64,000 nt of DNA from Candidatus Melainabacteria bacterium (GCA_003963305.1 RXJR01000001.1:434001-498000); one strand, 5' to 3'. Numbered from the stretch's first letter, positions 1-9,193 are shown. Translations and numbers: made by a program. The notes: generated by a model from the sequence alone, not told the origin.

Positions 1-35
1 CCACCTCGATGCGCAAAAACTTTTGGCCACTTCAT

Positions 36-566
36 TTAAATGTCGACAACTCGTTGCGGATGAAGCAATCCCATTCTGACCGTGACAATAAGCTTTGGCG
101 GTTCGACAAGAATTTTCTCGAGCGGCAGTTCGATGCCGTGCTCTACGCCGACCAATCCCTGGATATTCTTCAGCGCCATCAGCCCGCGCTCGCGACCGAT
201 TTCAAACTTGATGCGTTCCTTCTGTTTGATAACAAAAGTGCCCCATTTCTCAGCGCTCGCATGCTCGTTAATAATGTCGATAACGTTGGCGTGACGGCAA
301 ATTTCTTTGACATGACTGGATAAAATGCGAATCAAGCCCGGAATGTCTTCCTGACTGCCGAAACAATCTAACAAAATGCCGTTGATGAGGTAGCCCGGCA
401 TGGACGTGTGGTCTGGGCGCTCATGCAAGAAATTGATTACACCAGAAAAGGGATCACTTGCGGTCTTCAAAAAGCGCTTGGCGACATCCACCAATTCAGT
501 TTCGACGGTTTTTAGTTTCTGCATAAATTGCCCGTTATGGTCCTTTCCGCAACAACAACAGTTCAC
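36..566 (-). CDS. hypothetical protein with N-terminal Cys cluster
   Basis: I do not recognise the family. From the GTG at 566 the protein is about 176 aa and opens with four consecutive Cys followed by GKDHNG, which could be a metal or disulfide site. The rest is a soluble alpha/beta sequence without signal peptide or membrane segment. The GTG start is chosen because a GAGG lies 7 bases upstream. An ATG at 522-524 would give 162 aa without the Cys cluster but has a weaker ribosome site. It reads toward the left window edge and ends inside the window. Confidence 0.6.
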   Translation of the reverse strand: MNCCCCGKDHNGQFMQKLKTVETELVDVAKRFLKTASDPFSGVINFLHERPDHTSMPGYLINGILLDCFGSQEDIPGLIRILSSHVKEICRHANVIDIINEHASAEKWGTFVIKQKERIKFEIGRERGLMALKNIQGLVGVEHGIELPLEKILVEPPKLIVTVRMGLLHPQRVVDI

Positions 567-695
567 AGGAGCACCTCGTCGTTTGGTAATAGCAGGTGTC
601 CTAACATCCCCAACTGACGGAAGAGAACATTTTAGGGGTCCCACTTATAAGAATATTACCGAAAACTTAAGATCTGACAAGCATCCCTGACTGGG

Positions 696-728
696 AAGCC
701 CTTTCGGCTATTTAATTGGGGCTTTTTT
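696..728 (+). terminator. terminator-like hairpin with T run, no gene upstream on its strand
   Basis: AAGCCC (696-701) pairs with GGGCTT (719-724), followed by a T run to 728. A smaller alternative hairpin, AGCC with GGCT (697-709), uses the same left arm, so two folds exclude each other. The gene to the left reads away from it, so on the plus strand it terminates nothing annotated. Confidence 0.5.
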
Positions 729-871
729 CGGAATAACGGTCGGCTTTATGGTTTTATATTAAATCCGAATCAGCTCCCTCGAGACAGGGGCGGGCGCACT
801 CGTTGCAGACATCCAAGTCATATACGGCAACTCGAGAATGGCTTCAAAGTGAAAGTTTAGAGCAGATAGCA

Positions 872-877
872 TACAAT
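872..877 (+). promoter_or_regulatory. -10-like TACAAT box
   Basis: TACAAT lies about 100 bases before the exported protein starting at 976. The surrounding 12-mer GCATACAATCTG recurs exactly before the gene at 32886. No convincing -35 sits 17 bases upstream. Confidence 0.3.
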
Positions 878-975
878 CTGAATTGTGCGTCCAGTGGTGA
901 GATTGAGCACGGCAGCGGACCGAGCCGGCTGCCTTCAACCCGAAACCACCACCCCTCGGAAACGAATTCGAAGAG

Positions 976-1806
976 ATGAAAATGAATACAAAATTCGCGA
1001 CAACACTTACGACACTACTGGCTTTATCAGCAATATCGCCGGTGGCGCCGTCACTGGCAGGAAACAGAATCGATTCCAGATTGCCGCGTTACGCTCCGGC
1101 CTATGTTCCAGACCAAAATTCAGCTCGTTCAATCGAACCCAAAAATCTGCCCGACTTCGCCAATGGTGGCGGCAATGGTGCACAAGTAGATCTCGGATCG
1201 AGCAGTTCGAGTTCTGACGGAACAGCATTGAAGGCTGGCGCCGCATCGACTACTCTGCCGGTAACAACGAGATTGACGCTTGTCTTAGAAAGTCCTGTGG
1301 ATGCAAAAGTAAGCAGACCGGGTGACCTGTTCGAAGCGCATGTGCGCGATGATCTATTTCTTGGCAGCAGCCTGCTTTTGCCAAAAGGCAGCCTCGTTAG
1401 AGGTCGCGTCTATGAGGTAACGAAACCAAAATGGATTAGCCGCGCCGCCAAAATTGGCTTGAAGTTAGAGCAAATCGATACACCCGCTGGAGAAGTAATT
1501 CCTCTAGACGCAGCACTGGAATTCCATAAAGGTCAAACAAACGCTAAAGGACAACTCGACCCCGGCACGAACTTTGGTACGCGGGTTGGTGGTGGCGTGA
1601 AAGCAGTCACAGGCGGAACTTCGAAGGGCGCAGCTAAAGGCGCTTTGATCGCAGCCAACGTTGCCACGCTCGGTGCGCCTGCCGTTGCCACCGTAATTGG
1701 TGGCTCTGCCGTCGCTCTGTTCAAAACGGGCGACAATGTTCAATTAGCACCAGGTCAAGAACTGGAAGTGCTGCTGACAAATGATCTTGGAGTGCAGATC
1801 GATTAA
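976..1806 (+). CDS. exported protein with VirB10/TrbI-like C-terminal beta domain
   Basis: A 276-aa protein with an N-terminal signal peptide (hydrophobic TTLLALSAISPVAPSLAG). A Ser/Gly-rich linker leads to a beta-rich domain (about 95-195) with the pattern LPKGSLVRGRVYEV, then a glycine-rich amphipathic stretch (about 205-250) and a final strand LEVLLTNDL. The same order, beta domain then Gly zipper then final strand, occurs at the C-terminus of the SLH protein at 61427-63181, so the two share a domain. It resembles the VirB10/TrbI beta barrel, but no other conjugation gene is nearby, so an envelope role is more likely than DNA transfer. ATGs at 976 and 982 are both possible starts. Its TAA overlaps the stop of the convergent TPR gene. 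Confidence 0.75.
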   Translation: MKMNTKFATTLTTLLALSAISPVAPSLAGNRIDSRLPRYAPAYVPDQNSARSIEPKNLPDFANGGGNGAQVDLGSSSSSSDGTALKAGAASTTLPVTTRLTLVLESPVDAKVSRPGDLFEAHVRDDLFLGSSLLLPKGSLVRGRVYEVTKPKWISRAAKIGLKLEQIDTPAGEVIPLDAALEFHKGQTNAKGQLDPGTNFGTRVGGGVKAVTGGTSKGAAKGALIAANVATLGAPAVATVIGGSAVALFKTGDNVQLAPGQELEVLLTNDLGVQID

Positions 1807-2582
1807 GCCTTCACGGGCTTTTTCTTCAGATATTGCCGAATCGCCGAAAGGTTGTTCTCGAATGTTTTATTGGCAGGCTCGAGATTGAGTGCCTTCAAAT
1901 ATTCCTCTTCGGCTTCCTCATAATATTCGCGCTGTTGGAAAACAACGCCGAGATTATTGTGCACCCAGGCGTTGGTCGGCGCCAATTTTACGCACACACG
2001 CAGTTCCTTCAAAGCATCTTCGAATTTATGCGTTTCGATGTAGAGATTGGCGAGATTGTAGTGCGGCTGCAGCGAGTAATAATGCAATTCGATTGCTTTC
2101 TTGTACTCCTCTTCTGCGGCCGTCATTTCGCCTTCTTTGCGAAGCAGCACACCTAAATTGATGTGAGCCTGCAGATTATCCGGCTTAACGACCAGATAAC
2201 GCTTGTAACGCTGGATAGCTTCTTTTGTTCGCCCTTCCAGTTGCAAGATCAAAGCGCCCTGGAAGTGTGCATCCCAATCGTTTTTATTGCACAGCAGAGC
2301 CCGGTTCACTTCAATCAGAGCCTCGCGATATCTCTTTTCCTTTGTGTATTTCTTGGAGAGAGCAACATGCACGGCTGGATCTGCCTTATGGATATCAAGC
2401 GGGGGCTCGTCTGCAGTATTTACGGCAGTTTCCTTCCGAGGCTCCGATGTTCTCCTCATATTTTCCAGTGCCTGAGGAAAACTCTCCTCTCCCCGAGGTC
2501 GCTTCTCGTTGAACTCATCATTGGAAAAGCAGGGCTGAGTGGCTACTGCAGCCAGGGCGGTAAGAAGAAGTAAACGACGCAT
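1803..2582 (-). CDS. exported TPR protein
   Basis: A 259-aa protein with a signal peptide (MRRLLLLTALAAVATQPCFS) and a charged, Pro-rich spacer. From about residue 70 come at least four tetratricopeptide repeats (for example AHINLGVLLRKEGEMTAAEEEYKKAIEL and VHNNLGVVFQQREYYEEAEEEYLKAL patterns). TPRs form helical scaffolds for protein binding; the partner is unknown. The ATG at 2582 is preferred over the upstream TTG because AGG lies 7 bases before it. The convergent neighbour shares the TTAA at 1803-1806, so both stops overlap. Basic and lipid-free N-terminus suggests a periplasmic protein. Confidence 0.8.
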   Translation of the reverse strand: MRRLLLLTALAAVATQPCFSNDEFNEKRPRGEESFPQALENMRRTSEPRKETAVNTADEPPLDIHKADPAVHVALSKKYTKEKRYREALIEVNRALLCNKNDWDAHFQGALILQLEGRTKEAIQRYKRYLVVKPDNLQAHINLGVLLRKEGEMTAAEEEYKKAIELHYYSLQPHYNLANLYIETHKFEDALKELRVCVKLAPTNAWVHNNLGVVFQQREYYEEAEEEYLKALNLEPANKTFENNLSAIRQYLKKKPVKA

Positions 2583-2735
2583 GCTTTTACCTGACAATTT
2601 CTAGCTTTGAAACGTTAAAAAATGGATGCCGTCAGCAAACTATATAATACTTGGCATTCTCTGGCGATGGATTAAACCCTGAACAGGTGGCAAGTTTCCC
2701 CGTCCATTAACTCGCGCTCACCGCAGGCGGTGGCA

Positions 2736-3221
2736 CTAAGTAGCAGATTCTTCAACCATGCGACTCTCTAGAAGCAGTGTTACAGGTCCGTCATTAACCA
2801 GAGCTACAGCCATGTCTGCGCCAAACGACCCGGTCTCGACGTGCAAACCGGCACCTCGCAATTGTTGGACATAATGCTCATACAATCGCTCACCCTCTCT
2901 GGGCGCAGCCGCTCTTGAGAATCCTGGACGCCGCCCCTTGCGCCAGTCTGCGATCAAGGTGAACTGCGAAATCACAAGAATTGAGCCGCCCACGTCCTTG
3001 ACCGATAAATTCATCTTTCCATCATTATCTGAAAAGATGCGCAGGTCAGCGGTTTTCTGCGCGAGGAAGACGCTGTCTTTGTCCAGGTCGCCTTCTTCAA
3101 CGCCCAGGAGCACAACCAGCCCTGTGCCTTGCGGATCGCCCGGCCCACTGCCAACTTTACCTATTATTTGCCCGTCAACCGTGACGGAGGCGCCTTTCAC
3201 GCGCTGCAACACCGCTTTCAT
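2736..3221 (-). CDS. dtd: D-aminoacyl-tRNA deacylase
   Basis: A 161-aa protein, slightly longer than the usual 145-150 aa. It has both signature motifs of the DTD family: SQFTL near residue 84 and NDGPVT near residue 147, which form the chiral-proofreading site across the dimer. The enzyme hydrolyses D-Tyr and other D-aminoacyl-tRNAs, and Gly-tRNA(Ala), in the cytoplasm. The extra length is a short Gly/Pro insertion near residue 25 (VGSGPGDPQGTG), seen in some other bacteria. It stands alone: the initiator tRNA upstream reads on the opposite strand. Confidence 0.95.
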   Translation of the reverse strand: MKAVLQRVKGASVTVDGQIIGKVGSGPGDPQGTGLVVLLGVEEGDLDKDSVFLAQKTADLRIFSDNDGKMNLSVKDVGGSILVISQFTLIADWRKGRRPGFSRAAAPREGERLYEHYVQQLRGAGLHVETGSFGADMAVALVNDGPVTLLLESRMVEESAT

Positions 3222-3401
3222 TACGAGATACTAACTGCCTCTTGAGAGAAATATATCGAGCCGCCAGACCAGCCATCGATCCGCATTTTGCTGGCTGGAT
3301 TGGCGTTTTATGTTACCACCCCGGGATTTCTGCAGCGAAAAAAGGTCGCCTGCCTTAAATTTGCCTGGAGAAATATTCGCCCCGGTACGTTAGGATAGCT
3401 T

Positions 3402-3478
<77 letters not shown>

Positions 3479-3495
3479 TTTAAATGCTTAGAAGG

Positions 3496-3527
3496 ACCGG
3501 CAGTTTCGAGAGAGGTGCCGGTTTTTT
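3496..3527 (+). terminator. Rho-independent terminator of the initiator tRNA
   Basis: ACCGGCA (3496-3502) pairs with TGCCGGT (3516-3522) across a 13-base loop and is followed by six T. It lies 18 bases after the tRNA, so the tRNA is probably a single-gene transcript. Confidence 0.85.
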
Positions 3528-3696
3528 ACTGGGGTAGGCAACACGCTACGCGTTACCCATTGCCCATTGCTTACCCTAAGCTCGTTTTGCCTACCAATCA
3601 ATCGGTTGCTTCGGAATCAGCAGATTAACGGCAAGTCGAACAAAGCACCGAATCTGGTGCCTTATTCGAGCAGCTGGAGAATCATCATTTGTTGAC

Positions 3697-5244
3697 TTAC
3701 ACATCGTCAAAACCATCAAAGGCGTCTCGAACTATTTCTTCTAACTCAGCCAGCTCTTCTTCTTTTAACGCAGCGAATTCTCTTTTCCTTCTATTGTTCG
3801 GAAGCGTGCCACCATTTCTGTGCACAAACAGCACAAACTGCTCAGCCATGAGATCTGGCATCTCAACAATGTTCATTACATCCCTTACGGCTTCGTCCCT
3901 ACGCATGAGATAGTCAATTTCTCTGGGAAGGTCCACCTCTATGGTCCGCTTCACACAGCTGTAGAGAAACTCGGCAGCCTCAGTACAATCAAAGTATCTA
4001 TAGAGGTCCGCAGTATCATTTAAAACGAGAACATTTCCTTTGGCTGTTGGTTCCCATTCAATAAACTCCAGAAGTCGAGCTGAATGAGCCTGAAGCGTCT
4101 CGCGATACTTATCTATCCAGTTCAACATAACAGATGAGACAGGGAAAAGCATTCCAGGCGGCGTGAACTGTCGATCTGACAAGGTGTGATGAATTATGCA
4201 TCGGTGAAGTCTTCCGTTCCCGTCAGCAAATGGATGAACGTACACAAATCCAAAAGCTGTAGCGGCGGCTTGAAGAACCGGATCTAAATTGCCTTCCTTC
4301 ATGAGGATATTCGTTTTGATTAGTGAACTCGTCAGATCCGCAAGATCATCCGGTTTTGCGCCGATGAACTCGGGAAGCGGCTCACCATCAGGAGTGTGTT
4401 CGCCGAGGAAAACATTATTGGTACGCAACCCACCTTGAACAAAGCGGTTGTCTTCAATGAGAACTCCATGAAGACGAATTATTTCTTCAACTGACAAAGG
4501 GTTTTTACCCGCTTGCATGACAGCTCGGCCCCATCGTTCGATTCGATTCCGAGGCGGACGCTCTCCCTCTATTTGAAAACTGGCTTGACTGTCTGCCAGC
4601 AGTAAAAAACTTGCAGCGCGAGAAATAACCCCTTTGCTTACGTGACCGATGATTGTGAGAGCGGATTTTGAAAGGTCACTTTCAACATAGGTCATCAGCG
4701 TTGGCGTCTTTCTGATGATCGGACAAAAGCTGGCAGTGCCTAAGAGATTATCACGCACTTTATGCCGACGCGATAATGTGCCACTAGATTTGGTGAAATA
4801 CTTGTCGGTATCCAGCAAGTCGACTGATGTGACATTAGGTGCATCAGGGACTGCAAGCATAGTTCCAGTAAGCAATTCATAGAGGTACCAGGCGCGACGC
4901 GTCAGCGTACTATTTGGGGCTGATAGCACGTATTGCTTAATTACTTCCGCAGGAAGGGAAAGGAACACACGCTTTAGAACCAGCAGATCGATTTTTTCGT
5001 GCCGCATTGCGAAATTTAAGTGCGCCTGAACAGTGGGCTCAAGCTCGTACCGCTTGCTGTAGATTTTCCAACCGCGATCTTGTCGTATATGTCCTTTTAT
5101 ATTTTGCTCGGAAATACAACTTAGTTCTCGAACAGGAGTCCGAACATTAAAGGCATGAACGAGCGCGGATAGTCCGGCAAGGCTGGTGCCCGTTGGCAAA
5201 GACGATTCTTGAAACAGAGCCGGTTTCTGACTAGGCAAGTCCAT
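3697..5244 (-). CDS. class II Fic-domain protein (probable AMP transferase)
   Basis: A 515-aa protein with a canonical Fic motif HPFADGNGR (residues about 337-345), whose His normally carries out AMPylation of target hydroxyls. About 110 residues before it is SFQIEG, matching the [S/T]xxxE[G/N] inhibitory helix of class II Fic proteins, which block their own ATP site. The first about 200 residues match the N-terminal part common to large Fic proteins (RRAWYLYE and RRHKVRDNLLGT). The ATG at 5244 is chosen because a TTG at 5307 would place direct repeats inside the gene; from the ATG all six repeats lie upstream. No separate antitoxin gene is adjacent, as expected for a self-inhibited Fic. Target unknown. 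Confidence 0.85.
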   Translation of the reverse strand: MDLPSQKPALFQESSLPTGTSLAGLSALVHAFNVRTPVRELSCISEQNIKGHIRQDRGWKIYSKRYELEPTVQAHLNFAMRHEKIDLLVLKRVFLSLPAEVIKQYVLSAPNSTLTRRAWYLYELLTGTMLAVPDAPNVTSVDLLDTDKYFTKSSGTLSRRHKVRDNLLGTASFCPIIRKTPTLMTYVESDLSKSALTIIGHVSKGVISRAASFLLLADSQASFQIEGERPPRNRIERWGRAVMQAGKNPLSVEEIIRLHGVLIEDNRFVQGGLRTNNVFLGEHTPDGEPLPEFIGAKPDDLADLTSSLIKTNILMKEGNLDPVLQAAATAFGFVYVHPFADGNGRLHRCIIHHTLSDRQFTPPGMLFPVSSVMLNWIDKYRETLQAHSARLLEFIEWEPTAKGNVLVLNDTADLYRYFDCTEAAEFLYSCVKRTIEVDLPREIDYLMRRDEAVRDVMNIVEMPDLMAEQFVLFVHRNGGTLPNNRRKREFAALKEEELAELEEIVRDAFDGFDDV

Positions 5245-5248
5245 TTGT

Positions 5249-5388
5249 GGTTCCAAATCGTTCTTTTTAGGTTCCAAATGAGTGTATTTTACCCATAGAG
5301 GACCCAAATTACTTGAATATTATAATCATGGCTCCAAAATTTTTAGCCTCGCGACATTGGGTTCAGAATAATCAGACAGGTTCCAAAT
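5249..5388 (-). promoter_or_regulatory. six phased direct repeats upstream of the Fic gene
   Basis: On the minus strand the 10-mer ATTTGGAACC is exact at 5249-5258, 5270-5279 and 5379-5388. Copies with two mismatches lie at 5300-5309, 5330-5339 and 5360-5369. Start-to-start spacings are 21, 30, 30, 30 and 19 bp. All copies face the gene, and the nearest is 4 bases from the ATG. A TATAAT on the same strand lies inside the array near 5319-5326 without a good -35. The layout fits an operator for a cooperative regulator or autoregulation. Confidence 0.6.
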
Positions 5389-5611
5389 TCATCTTTTTTT
5401 GAATGTAGGTCTTTTGCCAAGCTTTTACACTACATTGAAAACTCGACAACAATGGAGTTGTGCCAGGGTATTCCATTTGTGGTGGAACGTTCGCGACACC
5501 CCTCTTGACATTTGGCTGGTTTGGCCGCACAATACAACGGCCCTTGCTTATTGATTACTAACGCGCCTTCACGCCGGCGTTCGAAGTCGCGCGCGGTCGG
5601 GACCTTACCAC
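5389..5611. other. intergenic region between divergent genes
   Basis: With the repeat array this makes a gap of about 370 bases between the Fic gene and the CHAP-type gene. I see no RNA gene or convincing promoter in this part. The half nearest the CHAP-type gene is noticeably richer in GC than the half near the Fic gene. Confidence 0.4.
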
Positions 5612-6739
5612 ATGGCAAATACAGCCTGGCACGCTTCGGAACAACCGTATCAACGCAGTCAAAGCGATCGCTGTCTCGTCGGAGACGGCGGCGACAATTG
5701 TCGCAACACGCTGCAGGACCACGTAACTGAGGTGCGCACCAATGACTTCAGTGGCAATTATCGCGGCAGCACTTATTATGGCGACTCTTCATACGCCTAT
5801 CTGCCCAAATTCGATGTCTTCAGCTGGAGCGGGGGCCAAGCCGAGGCGCCTGTTTTGAGAAGTCTCAATCAACCTCCCGATGCCGCCACCTTAAAGCAGC
5901 AATACGCCGGCGACCCTGTCGGATTGATCAAAGCCACTCTCGTAGCGAACATGAATCCTAATGATACGCAGCCTTACGAAACGTCTGACTATCGATATAG
6001 CGATGGACACCCCGCAGTTGGCAAATATGGCATGGGAAGCGAAAACATTCAGGCATGGATTGATGACGTTGCCGGACAACCGATCGATAACGCACGCATC
6101 GATCAAAGTGTTCAGGCTGGTCGAATTCCTGCGGACTATGCTGCACAACTGAAGAATCCGGAGTTTCAACAAGGATTGAAAAACTTCGTCACTGCAGTCG
6201 ACAACGGCAGTGATATTTATCCCGAACAAATAGATCGTTTTATGCCACCACAAGTGCAAGATCTAATGGCTGATGATCTGGCTCATAAATTCATTGTGTG
6301 GATGGATCAGCTCAAACAACAACAAGCGCAGCAAAACGATACGCCTCAATCTGGTGCGGCTGCCAGCGGACCGCTTGCCGCAACGCTTGCAAAAGACGCG
6401 ATGGATGTGGCTATGAGCATGGGCGGCACCCAGAGTCAGGGTCTGTGTTACACAGGCGTAGGCCGGGCGGCCGCGGAATGTGGAATTACATTAACCGGAG
6501 TGCCAGCCTATGTAGCAGCCGATCAACTTGCAGCCATGCCCGACAAGTTTCAGGAAATTGATTCGCACTCGCAGCTCCAGCCAGGCGACATAGTCGTTCA
6601 CAACAAAGGCAACTCAGAATATGGACACATTGCAATTGTCGAACCGAACGGACAAGAAGCCAGTGATTTTGTCACCACCTTGATTCCGGTCGATGCCGCT
6701 CCGTGGGGGGGCTCCCGGGTTTTCCGCCCAATCGCATAA
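5612..6739 (+). CDS. CHAP/NlpC-type amidase-like protein
   Basis: A 375-aa protein whose last about 100 residues look like a cysteine peptidase/amidase of the CHAP or NlpC/P60 superfamily: Cys279 in QGLCYTGVGRA, LQPGDIVVH, then His339 in YGHIAIVEPNG. Such domains cleave peptidoglycan peptides. The middle region (about 115-230) is conserved-looking but unassigned, and a Gln/Ala-rich linker joins it to the catalytic part. No signal peptide is visible, and no good ribosome site precedes the ATG, so the true start may differ. Catalytic assignment is by motif spacing only. Confidence 0.7.
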   Translation: MANTAWHASEQPYQRSQSDRCLVGDGGDNCRNTLQDHVTEVRTNDFSGNYRGSTYYGDSSYAYLPKFDVFSWSGGQAEAPVLRSLNQPPDAATLKQQYAGDPVGLIKATLVANMNPNDTQPYETSDYRYSDGHPAVGKYGMGSENIQAWIDDVAGQPIDNARIDQSVQAGRIPADYAAQLKNPEFQQGLKNFVTAVDNGSDIYPEQIDRFMPPQVQDLMADDLAHKFIVWMDQLKQQQAQQNDTPQSGAAASGPLAATLAKDAMDVAMSMGGTQSQGLCYTGVGRAAAECGITLTGVPAYVAADQLAAMPDKFQEIDSHSQLQPGDIVVHNKGNSEYGHIAIVEPNGQEASDFVTTLIPVDAAPWGGSRVFRPIA

Positions 6740-6826
6740 CCGATCGTTTGCGCCTTTTCTCCGACCAGGATTTACCCTACTTGCCGGTTCGAATAAGACT
6801 TGCCGAAATATTGCTGGTGGCAATCC

Positions 6827-7873
6827 CTAGTGAACTATATCCGTGTTCGCAACTGTGCCTGTAACAACACCCAAGGCAGCCAGCTTTCGCTTGATTTCCG
6901 GCATTGCAGCGCGAGCTGCGACAACACCAGCCTCGATACCACGCTTCCCGTCGCCCTTTTTAAAAGACACCAGATTTATTCCGGTCGTATCGGGATGTAT
7001 ATACAAATCTGCGCTTTTAGAATTCGGTTTATCAAACGTAGCCAACTGAATGCGAAGCGCCTGTCGTCCCATTGAACCAAGAGCACGGAAGTTTTTGAGA
7101 GGAACTTCTGGTAGAGGCTCATCGATGTCCACAGCGATAACAAAGTCAGCCCCCATCGCGCGCACATGATTGACAGGAACGTTGTTAATCACTCCGCCAT
7201 CGCAAAAAAGTTTGTCGCCAATCTGCACGGGCTTCTTCAGCTCTGGTACAGCGGTGCTGGCTTGCATAGCCAAACCTAGATCACCCTGGGTAAGCCGACA
7301 ACTCTCGCCCGTGACAACGTTGGTAACAACTGCAGCGTAAGGAATACTAAGTTGCTCGATTTTCTTGGAGCCGGCCACTTCATTGGCATATCTCCTGAAT
7401 TTCCATCCATAGTACAAGCCGTCATACGGACGATAACCAAACATTCTGAGAGTCAGGGCGGTTGGCTCTAAAGCAAGTCGCAAAATCGGCATCGGCACAA
7501 ATTCTTTAGTGAATGTCCCTTTTTCGAACACCTCACCTATTTGATCTAACGGCACTCCGGCAGCATAGAAACCGCCTACAACAGAACCGATGCTAGTTCC
7601 AGCAATCATATCGATCGGAATGTTCTGTTCCTTCAAAACCTTCAAAACACCTACGTGGGCAGCACCGCGCGAGCCACCGCCGCCTAGAGCCAAACCGATA
7701 CGCGGCCGACGATGAGCAGGTGATGATACCGTCGATGATGTGCTTCCCGAAGCATCTCCTGAACTTGAAACGCTTGTCTTAGCGTTATCGCCAATTTCTT
7801 GAGCGGTCACTGGTTTGGTGGCAAAACTGCTCACCGTCGCGAGTGAAATAACAAGGCCAATTAGATTTTTCAT
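6827..7873 (-). CDS. exported patatin-like phospholipase
   Basis: A 348-aa protein of the patatin/RssA family. After a signal peptide (MKNLIGLVISLATVSSFA) and a Ser/Thr-rich spacer comes RIGLALGGGGSRGAAHVG, the oxyanion loop, then the nucleophile elbow GTSIG, and later DGG in FCDGGVINNVPV, which supplies the Asp of the Ser-Asp dyad. These enzymes hydrolyse acyl chains from phospholipids. The ATG at 7873 is preferred to one at 7894 because GAGGGTGG lies upstream and it begins a clean signal peptide. The exported form suggests action on the envelope or on foreign membranes. Confidence 0.88.
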   Translation of the reverse strand: MKNLIGLVISLATVSSFATKPVTAQEIGDNAKTSVSSSGDASGSTSSTVSSPAHRRPRIGLALGGGGSRGAAHVGVLKVLKEQNIPIDMIAGTSIGSVVGGFYAAGVPLDQIGEVFEKGTFTKEFVPMPILRLALEPTALTLRMFGYRPYDGLYYGWKFRRYANEVAGSKKIEQLSIPYAAVVTNVVTGESCRLTQGDLGLAMQASTAVPELKKPVQIGDKLFCDGGVINNVPVNHVRAMGADFVIAVDIDEPLPEVPLKNFRALGSMGRQALRIQLATFDKPNSKSADLYIHPDTTGINLVSFKKGDGKRGIEAGVVAARAAMPEIKRKLAALGVVTGTVANTDIVH

Positions 7874-8047
7874 GCTGTATCCACCCTCATCCATATAAGC
7901 AAAGGTTACCCGAAAAATGCGTAAAACAAAATTGGCTTTAACTCATAAAAATTTCCCGTTTACTGATCATCGTGCTTACAGAAAGTGCGCAGGCAATGAA
8001 GTAAGCTGCTCTGAATCAAAAGCAAAAGTCCGCTTCAATTAGTCACC

Positions 8048-9193
8048 ATGTTTTTCAGAATCCATAGCCTCATCGGCACCTCTGCAGCTCTTTATATCCT
8101 GCTGGTAACCGTAAGCGGTATCATCCTGCTGTTTGACGATGAAATAGGAGAATTGACTTGTGCAACTCCAAAACTTGCACCGCAAGAACTAACGGCTTCG
8201 ATCGACGACATCGTCCATGATGTCGAACAAAACTTTCCTGGTAACAGCGTTACAGGAATATCCTTTCTCCCTGACAAGACCCAACCAATCGATGTTTTCG
8301 CAACCAAGGACGGAAACAATTGGATTCATTGCCTCGCAGATCCGTACACGGGTAAAAGCCTGGGTCTAAAAAAAGAAAACGCCTGGATAGAGATTGTGCG
8401 TGACCTTCATTTCAATTTGATGCTTGGAAGCAATGGCAGAAAAATCAACGCAGCAGGAGCTGCATGCATACTGATGCTGGTTGCGACCGGCATCGCGGTG
8501 ATACTTCCAAACTGGAACAACGTTTGGAGGCAACCAGGGAAAAAACAATCAGCAAATCCCGCGTCTCGAAAGTGGACTTCTCATAGCCTGCTTGGGACTT
8601 TTGTTTTTCCCTTTTTAATTATGCAAAGCATCAGCGGTATTTATTTTTGCTTTCCGACTTTCTTACAAAAAAGTCTAAATGCAATTGCCCCCGTTTCGAG
8701 CCAGAAGCCAACTAGCAAGACCGTCTCAATAGCGGCGAACAAGACAACTGTTAAGACCACGCCGCAAGTAGCACTGAACCAAAAATCAAACACTCGAATC
8801 GATCAATTGATAGCAAAAGCCAAATCGCATATAAAAACCGATTCGGCGATAGAGCGGATCGCGCTTCCGAACAAGTTCGACAACACCGTTCAAATCTGGC
8901 TTGTCAACGACGACTCCAAGGGCGAAGTTGTTGGCAAAACAAAGATATGTATGTCACCGACGACAGGCGAAGTGATTTCTCTTTATCCAGCCGAAAGTCC
9001 TGCACCGGGAGACAAAATCATTCAGTGGTTGATTAGTTTCCACAGCGGAACATTATTCGGCGAAACATCTAAATGGTCATGGTTGCTACTTGGAGCCACC
9101 TTGCCAATTCTTGCAATAACTGGAAATAGGATGGTAATGAATCGAAGGAAAATACAATCCCCGAAGACGGAAATCGCAGACAAGAGAATTTAG
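8048..9193 (+). CDS. PepSY-associated membrane protein
   Basis: A 381-aa protein with the layout of the PepSY_TM family: an N-terminal helix (MFFRIHSLIGTSAALYILLVTVSGIILLF pattern), a periplasmic PepSY-like region, a central pair of helices near residues 140 and 190, a second exported region (about 220-320) and a last helix near 345. Conserved His residues near the helices (RIHSLIG, DLHFNL, SHSLLG, FHSG) resemble those of family members linked to iron-siderophore reduction. No siderophore gene is adjacent, so the substrate is unknown. No clear Shine-Dalgarno is seen. Confidence 0.75.
   Translation: MFFRIHSLIGTSAALYILLVTVSGIILLFDDEIGELTCATPKLAPQELTASIDDIVHDVEQNFPGNSVTGISFLPDKTQPIDVFATKDGNNWIHCLADPYTGKSLGLKKENAWIEIVRDLHFNLMLGSNGRKINAAGAACILMLVATGIAVILPNWNNVWRQPGKKQSANPASRKWTSHSLLGTFVFPFLIMQSISGIYFCFPTFLQKSLNAIAPVSSQKPTSKTVSIAANKTTVKTTPQVALNQKSNTRIDQLIAKAKSHIKTDSAIERIALPNKFDNTVQIWLVNDDSKGEVVGKTKICMSPTTGEVISLYPAESPAPGDKIIQWLISFHSGTLFGETSKWSWLLLGATLPILAITGNRMVMNRRKIQSPKTEIADKRI

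Larger units (their letters stand above)
567..975. other. intergenic region with orphan terminator and -10 element
   Basis: About 400 bases without a convincing gene between two divergent genes. It holds a terminator-like hairpin at 696-728 (separate entry) and a TACAAT -10-like box at 872-877, about 100 bases before the next gene, without a good -35. Nothing else is recognised. Confidence 0.5.

Noticed and set aside
3533-3595. Inverted GGTAGGCA / TGCCTACC after the initiator tRNA
   Set aside because: Arms are 8 bp and about 47 bases apart with no T run; too weak to call a feature.
3697-5244. Fic toxin-antitoxin pair
   Set aside because: The inhibitory SFQIEG motif is within the Fic protein itself and no small antitoxin gene is adjacent.
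5249-5388. CRISPR array
   Set aside because: Repeats are only 10 bp with 9-20 bp gaps and lie in a promoter; no cas gene is nearby.
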